In this document: one piece after another, positions 43,942 through 54,099 of the stretch | Layout of the letters: each line of letters starts with the position of its first letter | How positions within the stretch are numbered: the stretch's first letter is position 1 | From: Ditylenchus dipsaci | Lineage: Eukaryota; Nematoda; Chromadorea; Rhabditida; Anguinidae | Direction: 5' to 3' | Assembly: GCA_004194705.1 (NCBI GenBank) | Contig: SADC01000318.1 | Location: 248,001 to 312,000, forward strand | DNA: 64,000 bases | The notes under the pieces: generated by a model | Told to the model about the DNA's origin: nothing | The model's database searches: none | Seen by the model: only the letters and a program-made list of their open reading frames with translations | Program-made: the position numbers and the translations under genes

Positions 43942-44319
43942 AGGACCCTGTCTCTTCTTATCATGGCAATTTCAATGGTTTGAATGCGCGCGGGACCACA
44001 TAGATTTTGTCAATAATGTTTTCGAATTATTTTTTTTTTGCATTTTAAATTTAAAATGTCATGTTCTATGCGATATAATGTCACATGATGACAGTGACAG
44101 TTGTGGAGCAGTGCAAGTTGGATGAGTTGCCCGATCTGGCATTGTCAAGCAACGTTGGGCTTGACTAGTCAATGGTTCTAAGTTTTGAACAAATTTTCAA
44201 ATTTATTTTTGAGCAATCAGTGCAAAAATAATAATTCGGATTTTTATTGGCAAAATGTGTGTGGTCCTGCGCGCATTCAAATCTTTCAAATTCCCATGAT
44301 AAGGAAGAGACAGGGTCCT
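43942..44319. mobile_element. T2/Kolobok-like MITE
   Basis: Flanked by TTAA (43938-43941, 44320-44323). Ends AGGACCCTGTCTCTTCTTAT and the inverse GGAAGAGACAGGGTCCT. Inner arm GCGCGCGGGACCACA pairs with TGTGGTCCTGCGCGC. An arm fragment lies at 3634-3700. Confidence 0.85.
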
Positions 44320-44504
44320 TTAATGGAAAACTCTTCTCAAGCTATTGTATAGCTCTTGACACGAGCAATTATATCATGGGATTCACGAATGTGAATTGAA
44401 AAGTATAAGGAACGGGCTGCAAAGTTGAAACAAAAAAGTCTTTCTGATAGTTTTACGTCTAAACTTTGATTGTGTTATGTTTGAACGAATTGAGAAAGTA
44501 TTTA

Positions 44505-44681
44505 CAGTCAAATCTCGGTATAAGATACATCCTCGGGACCGGACCAAGTGTATCTTGTATCGAGGTGTATCTTACATAGCGACATATTTAAGGAGGTTTA
44601 TTCAACTTGAGACGGACCCAGGTGTATCTTATATTGAGGTGTATCTTATATCGGGGGATATCTTGTATCGAGACTTGACTG
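44505..44681. mobile_element. Pogo-like MITE
   Basis: Ends CAGTCAAATCTCGGTATAAG and TCTTGTATCGAGACTTGACTG, with TA on both sides. Interior units ATCGAGGTGTATCTTA repeat. 177 bp. Confidence 0.85.
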
Positions 44682-44723
44682 TATCAAAAATCACGATATA
44701 ACGTAAAGTTTGTAAAATTCAAG

Positions 44724-44975
44724 AGCTGTTTATGTTAATCGCACAAGAAGAATATATCTCTATGATGCTTTTGAGATTTGTATTTACTTCAGGGCTTCCA
44801 TCTTTTTACAAAAACTCTATAACGTTATTCAAGTGCGCTTCATTTCCTAAATTAAAAAATTTTTTAAAATGTATCACAATATTTTTGTTAAATCAGTTAT
44901 TAAAGGCTAGTTTTTTGATAACTTTTTCTTTAGAACTTTCAGACTTTTTCTTTCGGACAAAAAAATTTGACAGAA
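44724..44975 (+). repeat. Dispersed repeat with a conserved reading frame, copy 2
   Basis: The plus strand reads MLIAQEEYISMMLLRFVFTS, then GLPSFYKN, TLFKCAS, PKLK. The copy at 31615-31868 is the inverse orientation. It lies 40 bp after the pogo-like MITE. Confidence 0.5.
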
Positions 44976-44989
44976 ATTTTTGAGGCGTG

Positions 44990-45460
44990 GCAAGACTTGA
45001 GCAATATGATTTGCGATAGATGATTTAGAAGCGACGTATTTTGCGCCACACGATTTGCACACCAAGATAAGCACCACAAAAGTTGCATGGCAGATTTACG
45101 ACTGTTAGATGAGAGAATGTGAGAGTTGGACTTCAAGAAATGAGCCCGAATATATGTGCTGAATATAATTGCTGGTCAATCAATTTATCTAATATCCTTT
45201 AAGACTACACCCTTACAAAAAATTAAAATTTCTCTTTCTTAACAAGCTAAATAGAATTACCACGTCAGCAAATTTCTTGAGCCTTTGCCAGATAAATCCC
45301 TAGTTTGTTATTCCATGGGCATCCTTGTTTTTAATCCCGACTAAGGCTTGTAATAATAGCAATTTTAATTGACTGCCTCAGTGGCCGTAGTCTCTTATAA
45401 TCTTTTCTCAAAATTACTACGGCTATTCACACACACTAACAATTTTCGTAATTGCTTATT
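44990..45460. other. No feature recognised
   Basis: Contains a few TTTGCGATAGATGATTTAG-like words shared with later repeats. Nothing supported as a gene. Confidence 0.35.
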
Positions 45461-45794
45461 GATTTTGCGGCGCTACCATGTCAGCGAAAAAATTAATTGC
45501 GAAATAATAGAATTGCGATAAGGCTGAATTGCGCAAAAATACAATTGCGCAAAAATTAGAATTCGTAAAAATTGAATTTATTTTGAAATTATTTCGCAAA
45601 ATATAAGTTTGCGATAGTTTGGTTTGCTAATCATTGGATTTGCTCATTATTTTGATACTTGTTCACGGCACATTCCTTGCGCCTTTTGTGTAAGTATAAC
45701 CGTAGTTAATCTCTTAGTTTTAGTCTGCGAAATGGAAATCATCGAGCCCTATAGCAGTCCTGGTGAGAAACTCCAAAACCTAGGGTAGGTACCC

Positions 45795-46120
45795 GTGGTT
45801 CAAGTGGATATCCAGGTGGAATTTTTTTTACGTTTTTCATGCTCCAAAACCTGTTTTCTGAACTAATTCGGACATGCTGATGATGGTTTGATGGTGGTGA
45901 AATGCCGTTTTGTAAAGTATTTTTTGAGTTCTGGTAAAATCGAGTTTTAGTAAAATCAATTATTCCCCAATACTCAGAAAATATCCGAGAAAACCTTATT
46001 TTACTATTATCAAACCATCTTCAGGATGCCCGAATTAGTCCAGAAAATAGGTTTTGGAACATGAAAAATGTAAAAAAAAATTTGATCCAAGTGGACGACC
46101 ACTTGGTTTTAATGGTCTAG
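45795..46120. repeat. AAGTGGTCG foldback, copy B
   Basis: Left CAAGTGGATATCCAGGTGG then TTTACGTTTTTCATGCTCC; right GATCCAAGTGGACGACCAC. The TAATTCGGACATGCTGA and TCAGGATGCCCGAATTAG segments pair. More diverged than copy A. Confidence 0.7.
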
Positions 46121-46204
46121 AGGAGGTACCAGCTGGTTACCCTACCCACTTTGAGGCTTACTGGTCTTTTACAGAATAGTTTATAATTGTTATTAAAGAA
46201 ATAA

Positions 46205-46262
46205 TAATGTCTGTTACCACCAGGATTCGAGCCTGTAACCTCAAAAATTTGGAGTGGCGATT
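46205..46262 (-). repeat. tRNA-like B-box sequence
   Basis: Minus strand: ACAGGCTCGAATCCTGGTGG looks like a T arm with B box. No clear A box. Confidence 0.4.
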
Positions 46263-46612
46263 TACATGGATATCCAAGTGGACCACCGGAAAACCAAGTG
46301 GTCGACCACTTGGATCAAAAATTTTTTTTTACGTTTTCGGGTTCCAAAACAATTTTTCTGCACTAATTCGAGCATGCTGAATATGGTTTGACAGTGCTAA
46401 AATCACGTTTCATCGAGAAATTTTTGAGTTATCGCTAACGATTGATTCATCAAAATCAATCGTTAGCGATAACTCAAAAATTTCTCGATGAAACGTGATT
46501 TTAGCACTGTCAAACCATATTCAGCATGCTCGAATTAGTGCAGAAAAATTGTTTTGGAACCCGAAAACGTAAAAAAAAATTTTTGATCCAAGTGGTCGAC
46601 CACCTGGTCTAA
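46262..46612. repeat. AAGTGGTCG foldback, copy C
   Basis: Nearly perfect hairpin. GTGGTCGACCACTTGGATCA is on the left; GATTGATTCATCAAAATCAA is at the centre, followed by an inverse copy to GTGGTCGACCACCTGG. The youngest-looking copy of the family. Confidence 0.8.
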
Positions 46613-46627
46613 ATTGGGGGAGGGGTT

Positions 46628-46682
46628 GCTGGGGAGGGTCGCCGTCACCGAGGTTACTGGTTCTAGTCCCACTAAGTGTAAA
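46628..46682 (+). repeat. tRNA-like B-box sequence
   Basis: GGTTACTGGTTCTAGTCCC is B-box-like, preceded by GGGTCGCCGTCACCGAGG. No full tRNA. Confidence 0.4.
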
Positions 46683-47102
46683 CTTAATTTTTTTACTTCC
46701 ATTTTTTAGGTCACCCAGGTGGACGCCCTCCTGACAAGGAGGTACCTACCCAGGAATTGGGGTTAGGATGGGGGACATCCAAGTGGACCACCCGAAAATT
46801 CAGGAAAAAGCTAAAAGTGCTTAAAGTAGAAAACTCTGAACAAACCATTTATTTAGCAAACAAATATTTGTCAAACCTTTTTTTTCGAAAACCCTATTTT
46901 TGCGAAATAATTTCAAAATAAATTCAATTTTTTACGAATTCTAATTTTTGCGCAATTGTATTTTTGCGCAATTCAGCCTTATCGCAATTCTATTATTTCG
47001 CAATTAATTTTTTCGCTGACATGGTAGCGCCGATTTTGCTTACTAAAAATTGACATCTCGGCAAAAAGTTCTGTTGAAAAGTAGCATTTTGTAGGCTGAG
47101 TA

Positions 47103-47216
47103 ATGCGCTATGAACAGCTTAATGATCAACTTACAATAGTCACTAGTAATCAATTGTTTTGTCTGGAAAGCAGAATTATACACTTTTGGCAAGTGGACGA
47201 CAGTCACATGTATCGG
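47103..47216 (+). CDS. Possible isolated exon, unknown
   Basis: From ATG: MRYEQLNDQLTIVTSNQLF, CLESRIIHFWQVDDSHMYR, then a good donor CGG|GTAAGAT. An in-frame TGA lies 8 bases upstream. Codon use looks coding. It begins 70 bp after the element at 45469-47031, which may have separated it from upstream sequence. No homologue recognised and no partner exon found. Confidence 0.35.
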
Positions 47217-47289
47217 GTAAGATTTGTCTTTCTTTATCTCGTTGAATTGAATGCCTTTTTTCAAAGAAATTTCGTTATAAACTTGGGTT

Positions 47290-47730
47290 AGAACAAAGCT
47301 CGGATCTCAAATTTTTGAAAATAATGGCATTTTCTCAAAATAAGGACATTTTCGGTTATTTCGGCGGAATATGCTGTTTTATCTATGGCTTATTGCTGAT
47401 TTGGTGCTAAAAAAAATAAGATTTTGACCTAAATTTTTAGAAAAATAAGATTTCGAGTCCCAAAATATAGACAAATCATATTAATAAGAAGACCTGGGTT
47501 AGAAGGTTCATTAATTTTTTAGTAAAAAACAAATCGACGCAACTATGATGTAAAACCACACCCCCCCCCCAATCAAGATTTTTAGGAGTGGTCAAAATTC
47601 ATTTTTATACAATAATTTTGCCATAAAAGGACCAAAAGCAATTTAAATGGAATTATGGCTGTATTGGGATGGGAAGAGAATAATACAGGGCCACTTTTTT
47701 GGCTGCTTTACCATCCTTTTCAACTGGGGC
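47290..47730. other. No feature recognised
   Basis: A C10 run at 47561. No gene. Confidence 0.3.
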
Positions 47731-47734
47731 CCTG

Positions 47735-48430
47735 GCAAAAATAGACTCTATATGCATTAGTGTACTTCAAGTGTACTTCTCGGAATCATGCCTAAGGTAA
47801 GCTAGTGCGCGCATCTCTAACTCTCAAGCCCCTGCGCTCTCTTCTGGGGTGGTTACCGCCCCCCCCTTCCTTTTACGGCCGATGGCTTCGAGCCAGAGGC
47901 TTAGCAATCCAAATGAAAACATCTTTTTTTTGAAAAATATTCACGATCACAATCTGAAATTCTGACAGCAGATTCGTGTTCAGCATGGTTAGTTTGCATG
48001 TGAAACTGCTCTCAAACGTCAAGAAATGCTATCAACCTTCAAGTTCCACTCAAGACAACAAACAAATTATTTCGCGGAAAAATCTTTATTTGTCTTGAGC
48101 GAAATTTGAAAGTAGATAGCATTTCTTGACGTTTGAGAGCAGTCTCACATGCGGGATTTTTTACCCCATTGAAAATAGTGTTTAAATATCTTCTAGAAAT
48201 TTTTATATGCTAAAAACGATACTCTTAATCTTTTGTGACATTTTTTTTCATAAAAAGCTGATTTTTCCTGGAACTAGGCGAAAAGAGTATCTATATGCAT
48301 TTATGATCAAGAGTACTTCTCGGAATCATGTCTAAAGTAAGTGAGTCTAGATGCATGAAAAGGCATACATACTAGAGTTTATTTATGCGGTAGGCTCCAG
48401 TTAACAAAACTATGTTCGAATTTCATCTTT
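47735..48430. repeat. Dispersed-repeat copies around a palindrome
   Basis: TCTCGGAATCATGCCTAAGG at 47775 and again TCTCGGAATCATGTCTAAAG near 48319. Between them, 47990-48155 is a palindrome: ACTGCTCTCAAACGTCAAGA against TCTTGACGTTTGAGAGCAG, with CTCAAGACAACAAACAAATT near the loop. Confidence 0.65.
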
Positions 48431-49220
48431 TTAGAGTTTTTGGAGGTATCCACGTATTCTATTCTAGTGGTTTACCTTGGTCCCCCAAAGCAAAAAGTCG
48501 AATTTTGGTCAAAAACTTTAAAAAAAATCAGCTTCTTATAAAGAAAGGTATCACAAAACTTAGTTTTTATCGTTTTTAGCATGTAAACATTCCTTAGAAG
48601 ATGTTTAAACACTATTCTCAAATGTCTAAAAAAACCCGCCTTCGAACCGAATAAGTGCCGAAATACGATAGTCATTGTTTTGAAAAATTTAGTGAGCGCA
48701 TTGTCTCGCAAGAGAGAAGGTCATTTTGAACAGGCAAACTTTCATGCAACACTGAGCAAAAAAGTTTATGGACATCACATCAAACAAAAACCTTCATAAA
48801 AAACACAATCGAAATTTGAAAAATTTTTTTGAAGAAATTTGAAAAAAAATTACTTGAGAGGACCAAAGCATATTTTTTGCACCTAATTTTTGAGTGGAAC
48901 CAGAAAAAAATCAAGAAACGAACGTGCTGCTACTTTTTTTTCAATATAACGCTCTCAAATGTCTTTTTAAACTGGGTTCCTACGTAAATGTTAGAATTTA
49001 TAGATATTTTGGCTCTATCCCACCATCTGTTGCAGAAATTGCCTTGGTCGCCCTGTTGTTTTTTGAGTATTTTGCCTTGGTACCCCTTGTTGTTTTCAAA
49101 ATATTTTTCTATCTCCAATTTCTTGTTGTGCTTTAACTCCGTTTTTCTTTTACATCTAACACGTTTTTTATTATTTACAATATTGTAAACAAAAATTTTG
49201 TTTTTTGTCACAGGTGGAGA
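48431..49220. other. No gene recognised
   Basis: 48470-48620 is a single arm of the CCTTGGTCCCCC repeat. 49040-49100 repeats TTGCCTTGGTNNCCCTTGTTG. No splice-flanked frame. Confidence 0.4.
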
Positions 49221-49234
49221 AAAGATTATATACT

Positions 49235-49325
49235 GTGTTTTTCTATTAATCCCCCACTCTCTAATAATATCCCACCCTAGAGAGGGATTAAAAAAAAACC
49301 CCCACTCTCTAATAACCCCCCGCTC
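49235..49325. repeat. CCGTATT-family fragment
   Basis: TATTAATCCCCCACTCTCTA then ATAATATCCCACCCTAGAGA and CCCCCACTCTCTAATAAC. Same CTCTAATA core with an ATCCC/ACCCC tag; both termini lost. Confidence 0.5.
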
Positions 49326-49459
49326 TTAAGTCGCGCTCAACAGTCCAGATCTACCCTCACTGGTCCATCTTCACTGGTCTTGATCTGTTTTCAGTGGTCC
49401 AGTGGCACCCTGAATGGCCTTAATACAGCTTCCGTTGTCGTGATCCACCCTCCATAGAT

Positions 49460-49600
49460 TATAGCAGTTTGATCCAAGCGGTCGTACTCGGATCAAAAAA
49501 AGAGTTAGTCCGAAAACAGGTTTTTGAACCTGAAGAAGTAAAAGAAATTTTGAATTTTTCGACCTAAGTGGACGACCACTTAGTTTTGTTGGTACATGGA
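49460..49600. repeat. AAGTGGTCG foldback fragment, copy D
   Basis: GATCCAAGCGGTCGTACTCG then AAAGAGTTAGTCCGAAAACA and CCTAAGTGGACGACCACTTA. Diverged and partial. Confidence 0.5.
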
Positions 49601-49844
49601 CATCCAGATGATCCAGCTACCACCATGGTCAGATGGACTACAAAAATTAGTGTTATAAGAGTTATATTAGTGTTATATTAGTGTTACAAATGATTCACTT
49701 AGAACGAGGGTAGACACCTCAGGTATCAAGTTAGAGGTGTGACAAGAATCGGGATACTTGGATCGGGATATGAATTGCATTCCCAAAAATAAAAAAATTG
49801 TCGCGAATCGATAGTGTGGCGAACCGATTGTAGTGAATCAAAAG

Positions 49845-49977
49845 TGTCGCGAACTAATATTTCACCGATTGTTTGCTGCACCACCGCTTCCTCGTGCTGT
49901 TCTTCATCACTCTCATTGCTATGAATACCATAGCCATTATCTACCTCTTCTAACACTCTTTGCACCATCCTAGCCAT
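49845..49977 (-). CDS. Possible first coding exon, acidic protein, unknown
   Basis: ATG at 49977 reads MARMVQRVLEEVDNGYGIHS, NESDEEQHEEAVVQQTIGEI, LVRDTF. An acidic, coding-looking sequence which then runs into GTGTCGCGAA repeats. Acidic N-termini of this kind occur in some DDE transposases, but no catalytic domain is present, so function is not assigned. Three-prime limit uncertain. Confidence 0.3.
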
Positions 49978-50299
49978 AGATAAAACAACTCCGAAAACTT
50001 GTCATTAAAATCAGCATCTAAAAAGCAGACGAACAAGCAGAAGTAACACACAAGACGAAACATCAAATCGATATTTATTCGTTTAACAAAATTCTGTTCA
50101 TAACACAACTTTATTTTAATAATGAATATTTTCAGGGAAACAAACTTTTCGGAGAAATGATACTTTTCGGGGAAATGAACTTTCGGGAAATGAACTTTCG
50201 GGGAAACGATACGTACCCTTGAAAAACGATAGGGATACCAAGGCGGAATACTCAAAAAACAACAGGGAGAGAGGACCAAGGCAACTTTAGCACCAGATA

Positions 50300-51062
50300 C
50301 AGTGGAAGTTCGTTATAACGAATTTCAAGGGATCGGGCTCAGGACTTCGTTATATCGAGTTTTATTTATATAGAGTTTTGTTATAAAGAGTTTAATTTTT
50401 CTTAAATACCTCAGAATTTTCGCTATATCGCGTTTTCATTAAAAGTACCATTTTAATACGGCAAAACTTAGTCTGCCACTATTCATCAAAAGTGCCATCC
50501 ACCAGATTCAGCCGCTGCAATTTGGCCAGCAGTTGGTTCAGTTCGTCGTCGCCTTCCACCGACAATTGCTCCACATGGATGTGTTCCGCTGGCTGCATGC
50601 ACTAAATCAAAACATTATGTATATCGGCAAAGAGTAAGAGACTCACCTCGATGAATCCGGCCTTCCTGAAGCAGTTGGCGATCTCTCTAGTTTGACATTC
50701 TTCCAGGAGCCGTGAAGAAAGCGTAGTACCTTGTAGAGATCGATTTTGCAGTCGGCTAAAGAAAGAAATGAGAAAATCCATTTTGATGCTAAAAAATTTA
50801 AATACACAGAAGCAACGGAGGAAATTAAAAAGAACTGAGTGAAAGACGGACAGAAATTGACAAAAACTGGCAAAAAACAGATAAAATATCTTGATAGGAC
50901 AATTAGTGGTTGGATTTTGTGAGAATTCGTTTTATCGAATGTCGGTTTATTACTTGGGACTGAAACTTTTTTTCGTTATATAGAGTTTTATTTTGGCTTT
51001 GTTACGATCAGATCAACCAAATACAATATAACGAGTTTTGACGTTATAATGAGTTTTGACTG
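50300..51062 (-). mobile_element. Pogo/Tigger-like element retaining the transposase C-terminus
   Basis: Flanked by TA (50298-50299, 51063-51064). Ends CAGTGGAAGTTCGTTATAAC and ATAATGAGTTTTGACTG. The minus strand keeps two exon-like pieces. The first (about 50757-50647) reads DCKIDLYKVLRFLHGSWKNV then, one base out of frame, REIANCFRKAGFIE, before a GTGAGT donor. The second (about 50601-50478) reads EQLSVEGDDELNQLLAKLQR to FDE and stop. The W..V....I.NCFRKAGF segment is typical of pogo/Tigger/jerky transposases after the DDE core. Confidence 0.85.
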
Positions 51063-51064
51063 TA

Positions 51065-51540
51065 GTGGGATAGATCCGATATTTTTAATATCAAAATATA
51101 GCTGTCCTAGAGCTTGGCTCTAATTTATTTGCACTTTAGTTGTAAACGGCGGATAATCACTACTTAACTTGAAAAGTTCACACTTCTAAAAATTTGTCAA
51201 CAAAATTCATGATTTACTAGTTAGAAACGAAAAATCAAAATATTTTTTAGCTGTAAAAGTTTTGCGTAAGCAATTTCGCAATATCGTAAGAGGTTTTTAA
51301 GCGTTGATCCATGCATTAAGCTTAGTGAGTGGGCTGTCCTTAGTTAAGGATAAGAAGAAGAAAAATGGGTGGCACTGAAAATTCTTTCAGCTACAAATTT
51401 AGCATACATAAGCGATGGTTTCGCTCATTTTGCCCGCTTTCCTGTTGCTTATCACATATACTCTTTGCTATTGTTTATTAGGTGCTTAAATTGCTTAAAA
51501 TTAATTTTTCAGCCATTAATTATTATACAGGTTGTTTTTT
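51065..51540. other. No feature recognised
   Basis: AT-rich spacer between two elements. Confidence 0.3.
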
Positions 51541-51546
51541 AAATTA

Positions 51547-51791
51547 CCGTATTCTCTCTAATAGACGGGTACCCCCTGCGTTAAAAATCGTGTTTGTGGT
51601 GTTGCGTTTTTGACACACTTTTTGAAAACTTTTCTCGAGCAAGTTTACCTCAATTTGTAGCTCATCTCACTGGCTACGAATTGAGGTATAAATTGATAAT
51701 TTGCTCGAGAAAAGTTTTCAAAAAGTGTCAAACGCAATGCCACAAACACGATTTTTAACGCAGGGGGACCCGTCTATTAGAGAGAATACGG
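51547..51791. mobile_element. CCGTATT-family MITE with tag GACGGGTACCCCC, near-perfect hairpin
   Basis: Ends CCGTATTCTCTCTAATAGAC and the exact inverse, flanked by TA (51545-51546, 51792-51793). The arms of about 115 bp are almost identical; for example TTTTGAAAACTTTTCTCGAG is found on both strands. The loop is around GTAGCTCATCTCACTGGCTA. The youngest member of the family in the window. Confidence 0.92.
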
Positions 51792-51794
51792 TAA

Positions 51795-52837
51795 AACTGT
51801 TCTGGTCCGCGATTTTTTGTCCACACACTTTTAAAAAGTTTATGCTCGTTTGAAAGCTCTACGAGTGCCATTGAAGAACCGCTTTTGTTTTTTTGAAAAT
51901 AATTTTCTTTTGAGCTCCTACTTTACAGAAAAAATTTAAATGTAACAGTGTTGACATATGGATTTTAAGAAAAACGGGAATGACTAAAATTCAGTTTTTC
52001 TACATTTTTTCATATTTTGTTAATGATTTTCAAAACTTTTTTTTCAAAAACACCTTGTTTCAACACTCAGATTTTTAAAAACAATTCTGTAAAAGTTTTC
52101 GTAGCTCTTGAACTGCGCTACAACATAGTGCAAAAATGGTAGCAAAAATGGTACCTATAGCGCTAAACGATAAATCTTAATCTCAGTCAAAATAGGTGTC
52201 ACCTTGTCAAAACTATTTGGTTTGTTTAAATTGATTTTTCCACACTTAAATTTTTTTCTCAAAAACCGAAAAAGTGGCTCTTCAATCGCACCGGGAGAGC
52301 TTTCAAACAATCATAAAGAACACATTTTGCAGACTAAAACAATTTAAATTTGAAAAAGACCCTGTGGTTCGATGCTATAGTCATTTTCATTCCAGTTTGA
52401 TTAAATTTCGGAAAACTTACCCCAGTCAATGTTGAAACACCCATCCAGCAGTTTTTCTTGGTCCCTCGAAAAGCTTCCCTTATTTTGTTTTTTTTCTTAA
52501 GTTTTATCTGTCTCTTTTAATTTTATATTTTTTTCTTTTACAAGTTTTTTAGAAAAAAAGGAAAAGCTCGAAAAAAAGCGAGATGAAAGTTTTCGCGAAA
52601 AAACTAACTGCGGGACCAACGCAAATTCTAATGGTGGGTGTTGCGAAATGACTTCAGGGGCTGCTCCAAAACTGCTCCTACAGTTTTTAGCAAAAATAAA
52701 ATTATATATTCAAGGAGAAAACCTCTGTCTAATTTTAATAACTGGGCAACCTTTTATCAAAAATCATGGTAAAAACAATTGTCGGGCTCAAGTTGGTGTC
52801 AAACTTAAAGTAGGGTCACTATATTGACAGTCGACTG
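51795..52837. other. Spacer with a pogo-like end and a possible exon
   Basis: A pogo-type right end, GGGTCACTATATTGACAGTC then GACTG and TA, is at 52813-52839. The minus strand near 52470-52425 reads DQEKLLDGCFNIDW before a GTAAGT donor, which may be an exon of that element. The left terminus is not found. Confidence 0.4.
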
Positions 52838-52899
52838 TACCAGGTAAATTAAAAAATTTTAAATTCAAACTTTTTGAGCATCTTCTCATAAACTTACAC

Positions 52900-53018
52900 C
52901 TGTTTAAAAGCATCTGCTTCTCAATGATATTGATACAAAAATCAAAATCGTAGCCAGAAAATCCTTTGTTCGCCAACAATATTAAAATTTTACACACTAA
53001 ACCGAGTGTGGTGAACAT
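52900..53018 (-). CDS. Possible exon with start codon, unknown
   Basis: ATG at 53018 reads MFTTLGLVCKILILLANKGF, SGYDFDFCINIIEKQMLLN, to donor AACAG|GTGTAAGT. The start is moderately hydrophobic. It could belong with the DQEKLLDG segment near 52450, but the phase could not be checked. No family recognised. Confidence 0.3.
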
Positions 53019-53075
53019 TTTTATATAGGTCTTGAAATCACATCAGAAAGACAGCTTGGGTGGTTCCCTTGTGAG

Positions 53076-53623
53076 CAGTGCTGGTCATTTCAAAATTTCC
53101 GTTCCTGCTCTTGGCTTGAGCGGAGAATCTCGGATCCAAGAGCAGAGAATTGTCGATATTGACAAAATTGGCTTAGCAATTATTACATCTTATGATTTTT
53201 GCTCTTGACTTGTAAGGGGTTTTATGTTTTTTTTAACATTTTTGGATCGGAGCAGTCATAGCCGGTCAAAAGAACGGATTATCAAATATTTATTGTTTTC
53301 TTTTTATATATTTTTCAATTAATCAATTTTGTTCATTAGCTATATCTGACATGAATTAAAAAAAATAAATGAAAATCAGCTAACAATGTGTTCAAAATGA
53401 CATCAAACTATAAATTTTATGCTCGAAGAAAAAAAATTTAGAGTGCTTCAAGACCAAATTTTTCACACCTGCTCTTGGCTTTTAGTCTCAAAATTTTTGC
53501 TCATGCTCTTGGCTTCTCATCTCGAATTTTTGTTCCTGAGATTCTCTTGGCTCGCAACAGAGAATCTCGGAGTCAAGAGCGGAGCCAAAAGCGGAGCCAA
53601 GAGCGAATAATTGCCCAGCACTG
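53076..53623. mobile_element. hAT-type MITE with CCAAGAGC repeats
   Basis: Ends CAGTGCTGGTCATTTC and GAATAATTGCCCAGCACTG are classic hAT termini. Flanking octamers CTTGTGAG and CTTCTTAG match at six of eight. Subterminal words GCTCTTGGCT and GAGCCAAGAGC repeat on both sides; GGAGCCAAAAGCGGAGCC is tandem near the right end. Confidence 0.75.
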
Positions 53624-53639
53624 CTTCTTAGATATAAAA

Positions 53640-54016
53640 GCCTCAAGCTCTAGATCCTATTTTTTTTTTCAAACTCTTAGGTTTTTTCGAGAAAGTTTCT
53701 CGAGAAGGTTATTCGAGAAGGTTTTTTCGAGAAAAAATTTAAGTCCTTAGATAGGCCTTTCAGAATATGGTCTCAGAGAGCCGATAATTACTCGATTGAA
53801 AACTTGTGAGTTCTTACAAGGAATTTTGCAAAGTTAAAATGTCATGAACAATATTATTGCAGGCTTCTTATCGAAAAACATTAATTATACTAATTGCTTT
53901 TTTTTGCTACGAACTGAATAACGTTTCTGTTTAAGTGACAAAACAAGCATCAGAGCTTTTTTGCGAAACATATTACTATCCAACAGCACTTTACTTCGTT
54001 GATAGCTCGCTATAGT
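53640..54016. other. No gene recognised
   Basis: Short TTTCGAGAA / GGTTTTTTCGAGAAA repeats near 53680-53740. Nothing else. Confidence 0.35.
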
Positions 54017-54099
54017 ACAGGATGGGGCAAAAAAACGCGGACATCTTTGAAATTTTTTCCAAAGGCTCCCGCGCAGCGTCTGAAATGAAGACGGGGTAG

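Larger units (their letters stand above)
45469..47031. mobile_element. 1.56-kb element with ATTGCG-repeat inverted ends
   Basis: Left end CGGCGCTACCATGTCAGCG then AAAAAATTAATTGCGAAATA and GCGCAAAAATACAATTGCGC; the right end is the inverse over about 130 bp. The interior holds two AAGTGGTCG foldbacks and two tRNA-like B boxes. Target duplication not read. Confidence 0.75.

Noticed and set aside
53419..53750. Frames encoding repeated KSGAKSGAKSE-like peptides
   Set aside because: They lie across the CCAAGAGC repeats and right end of a hAT-type MITE.
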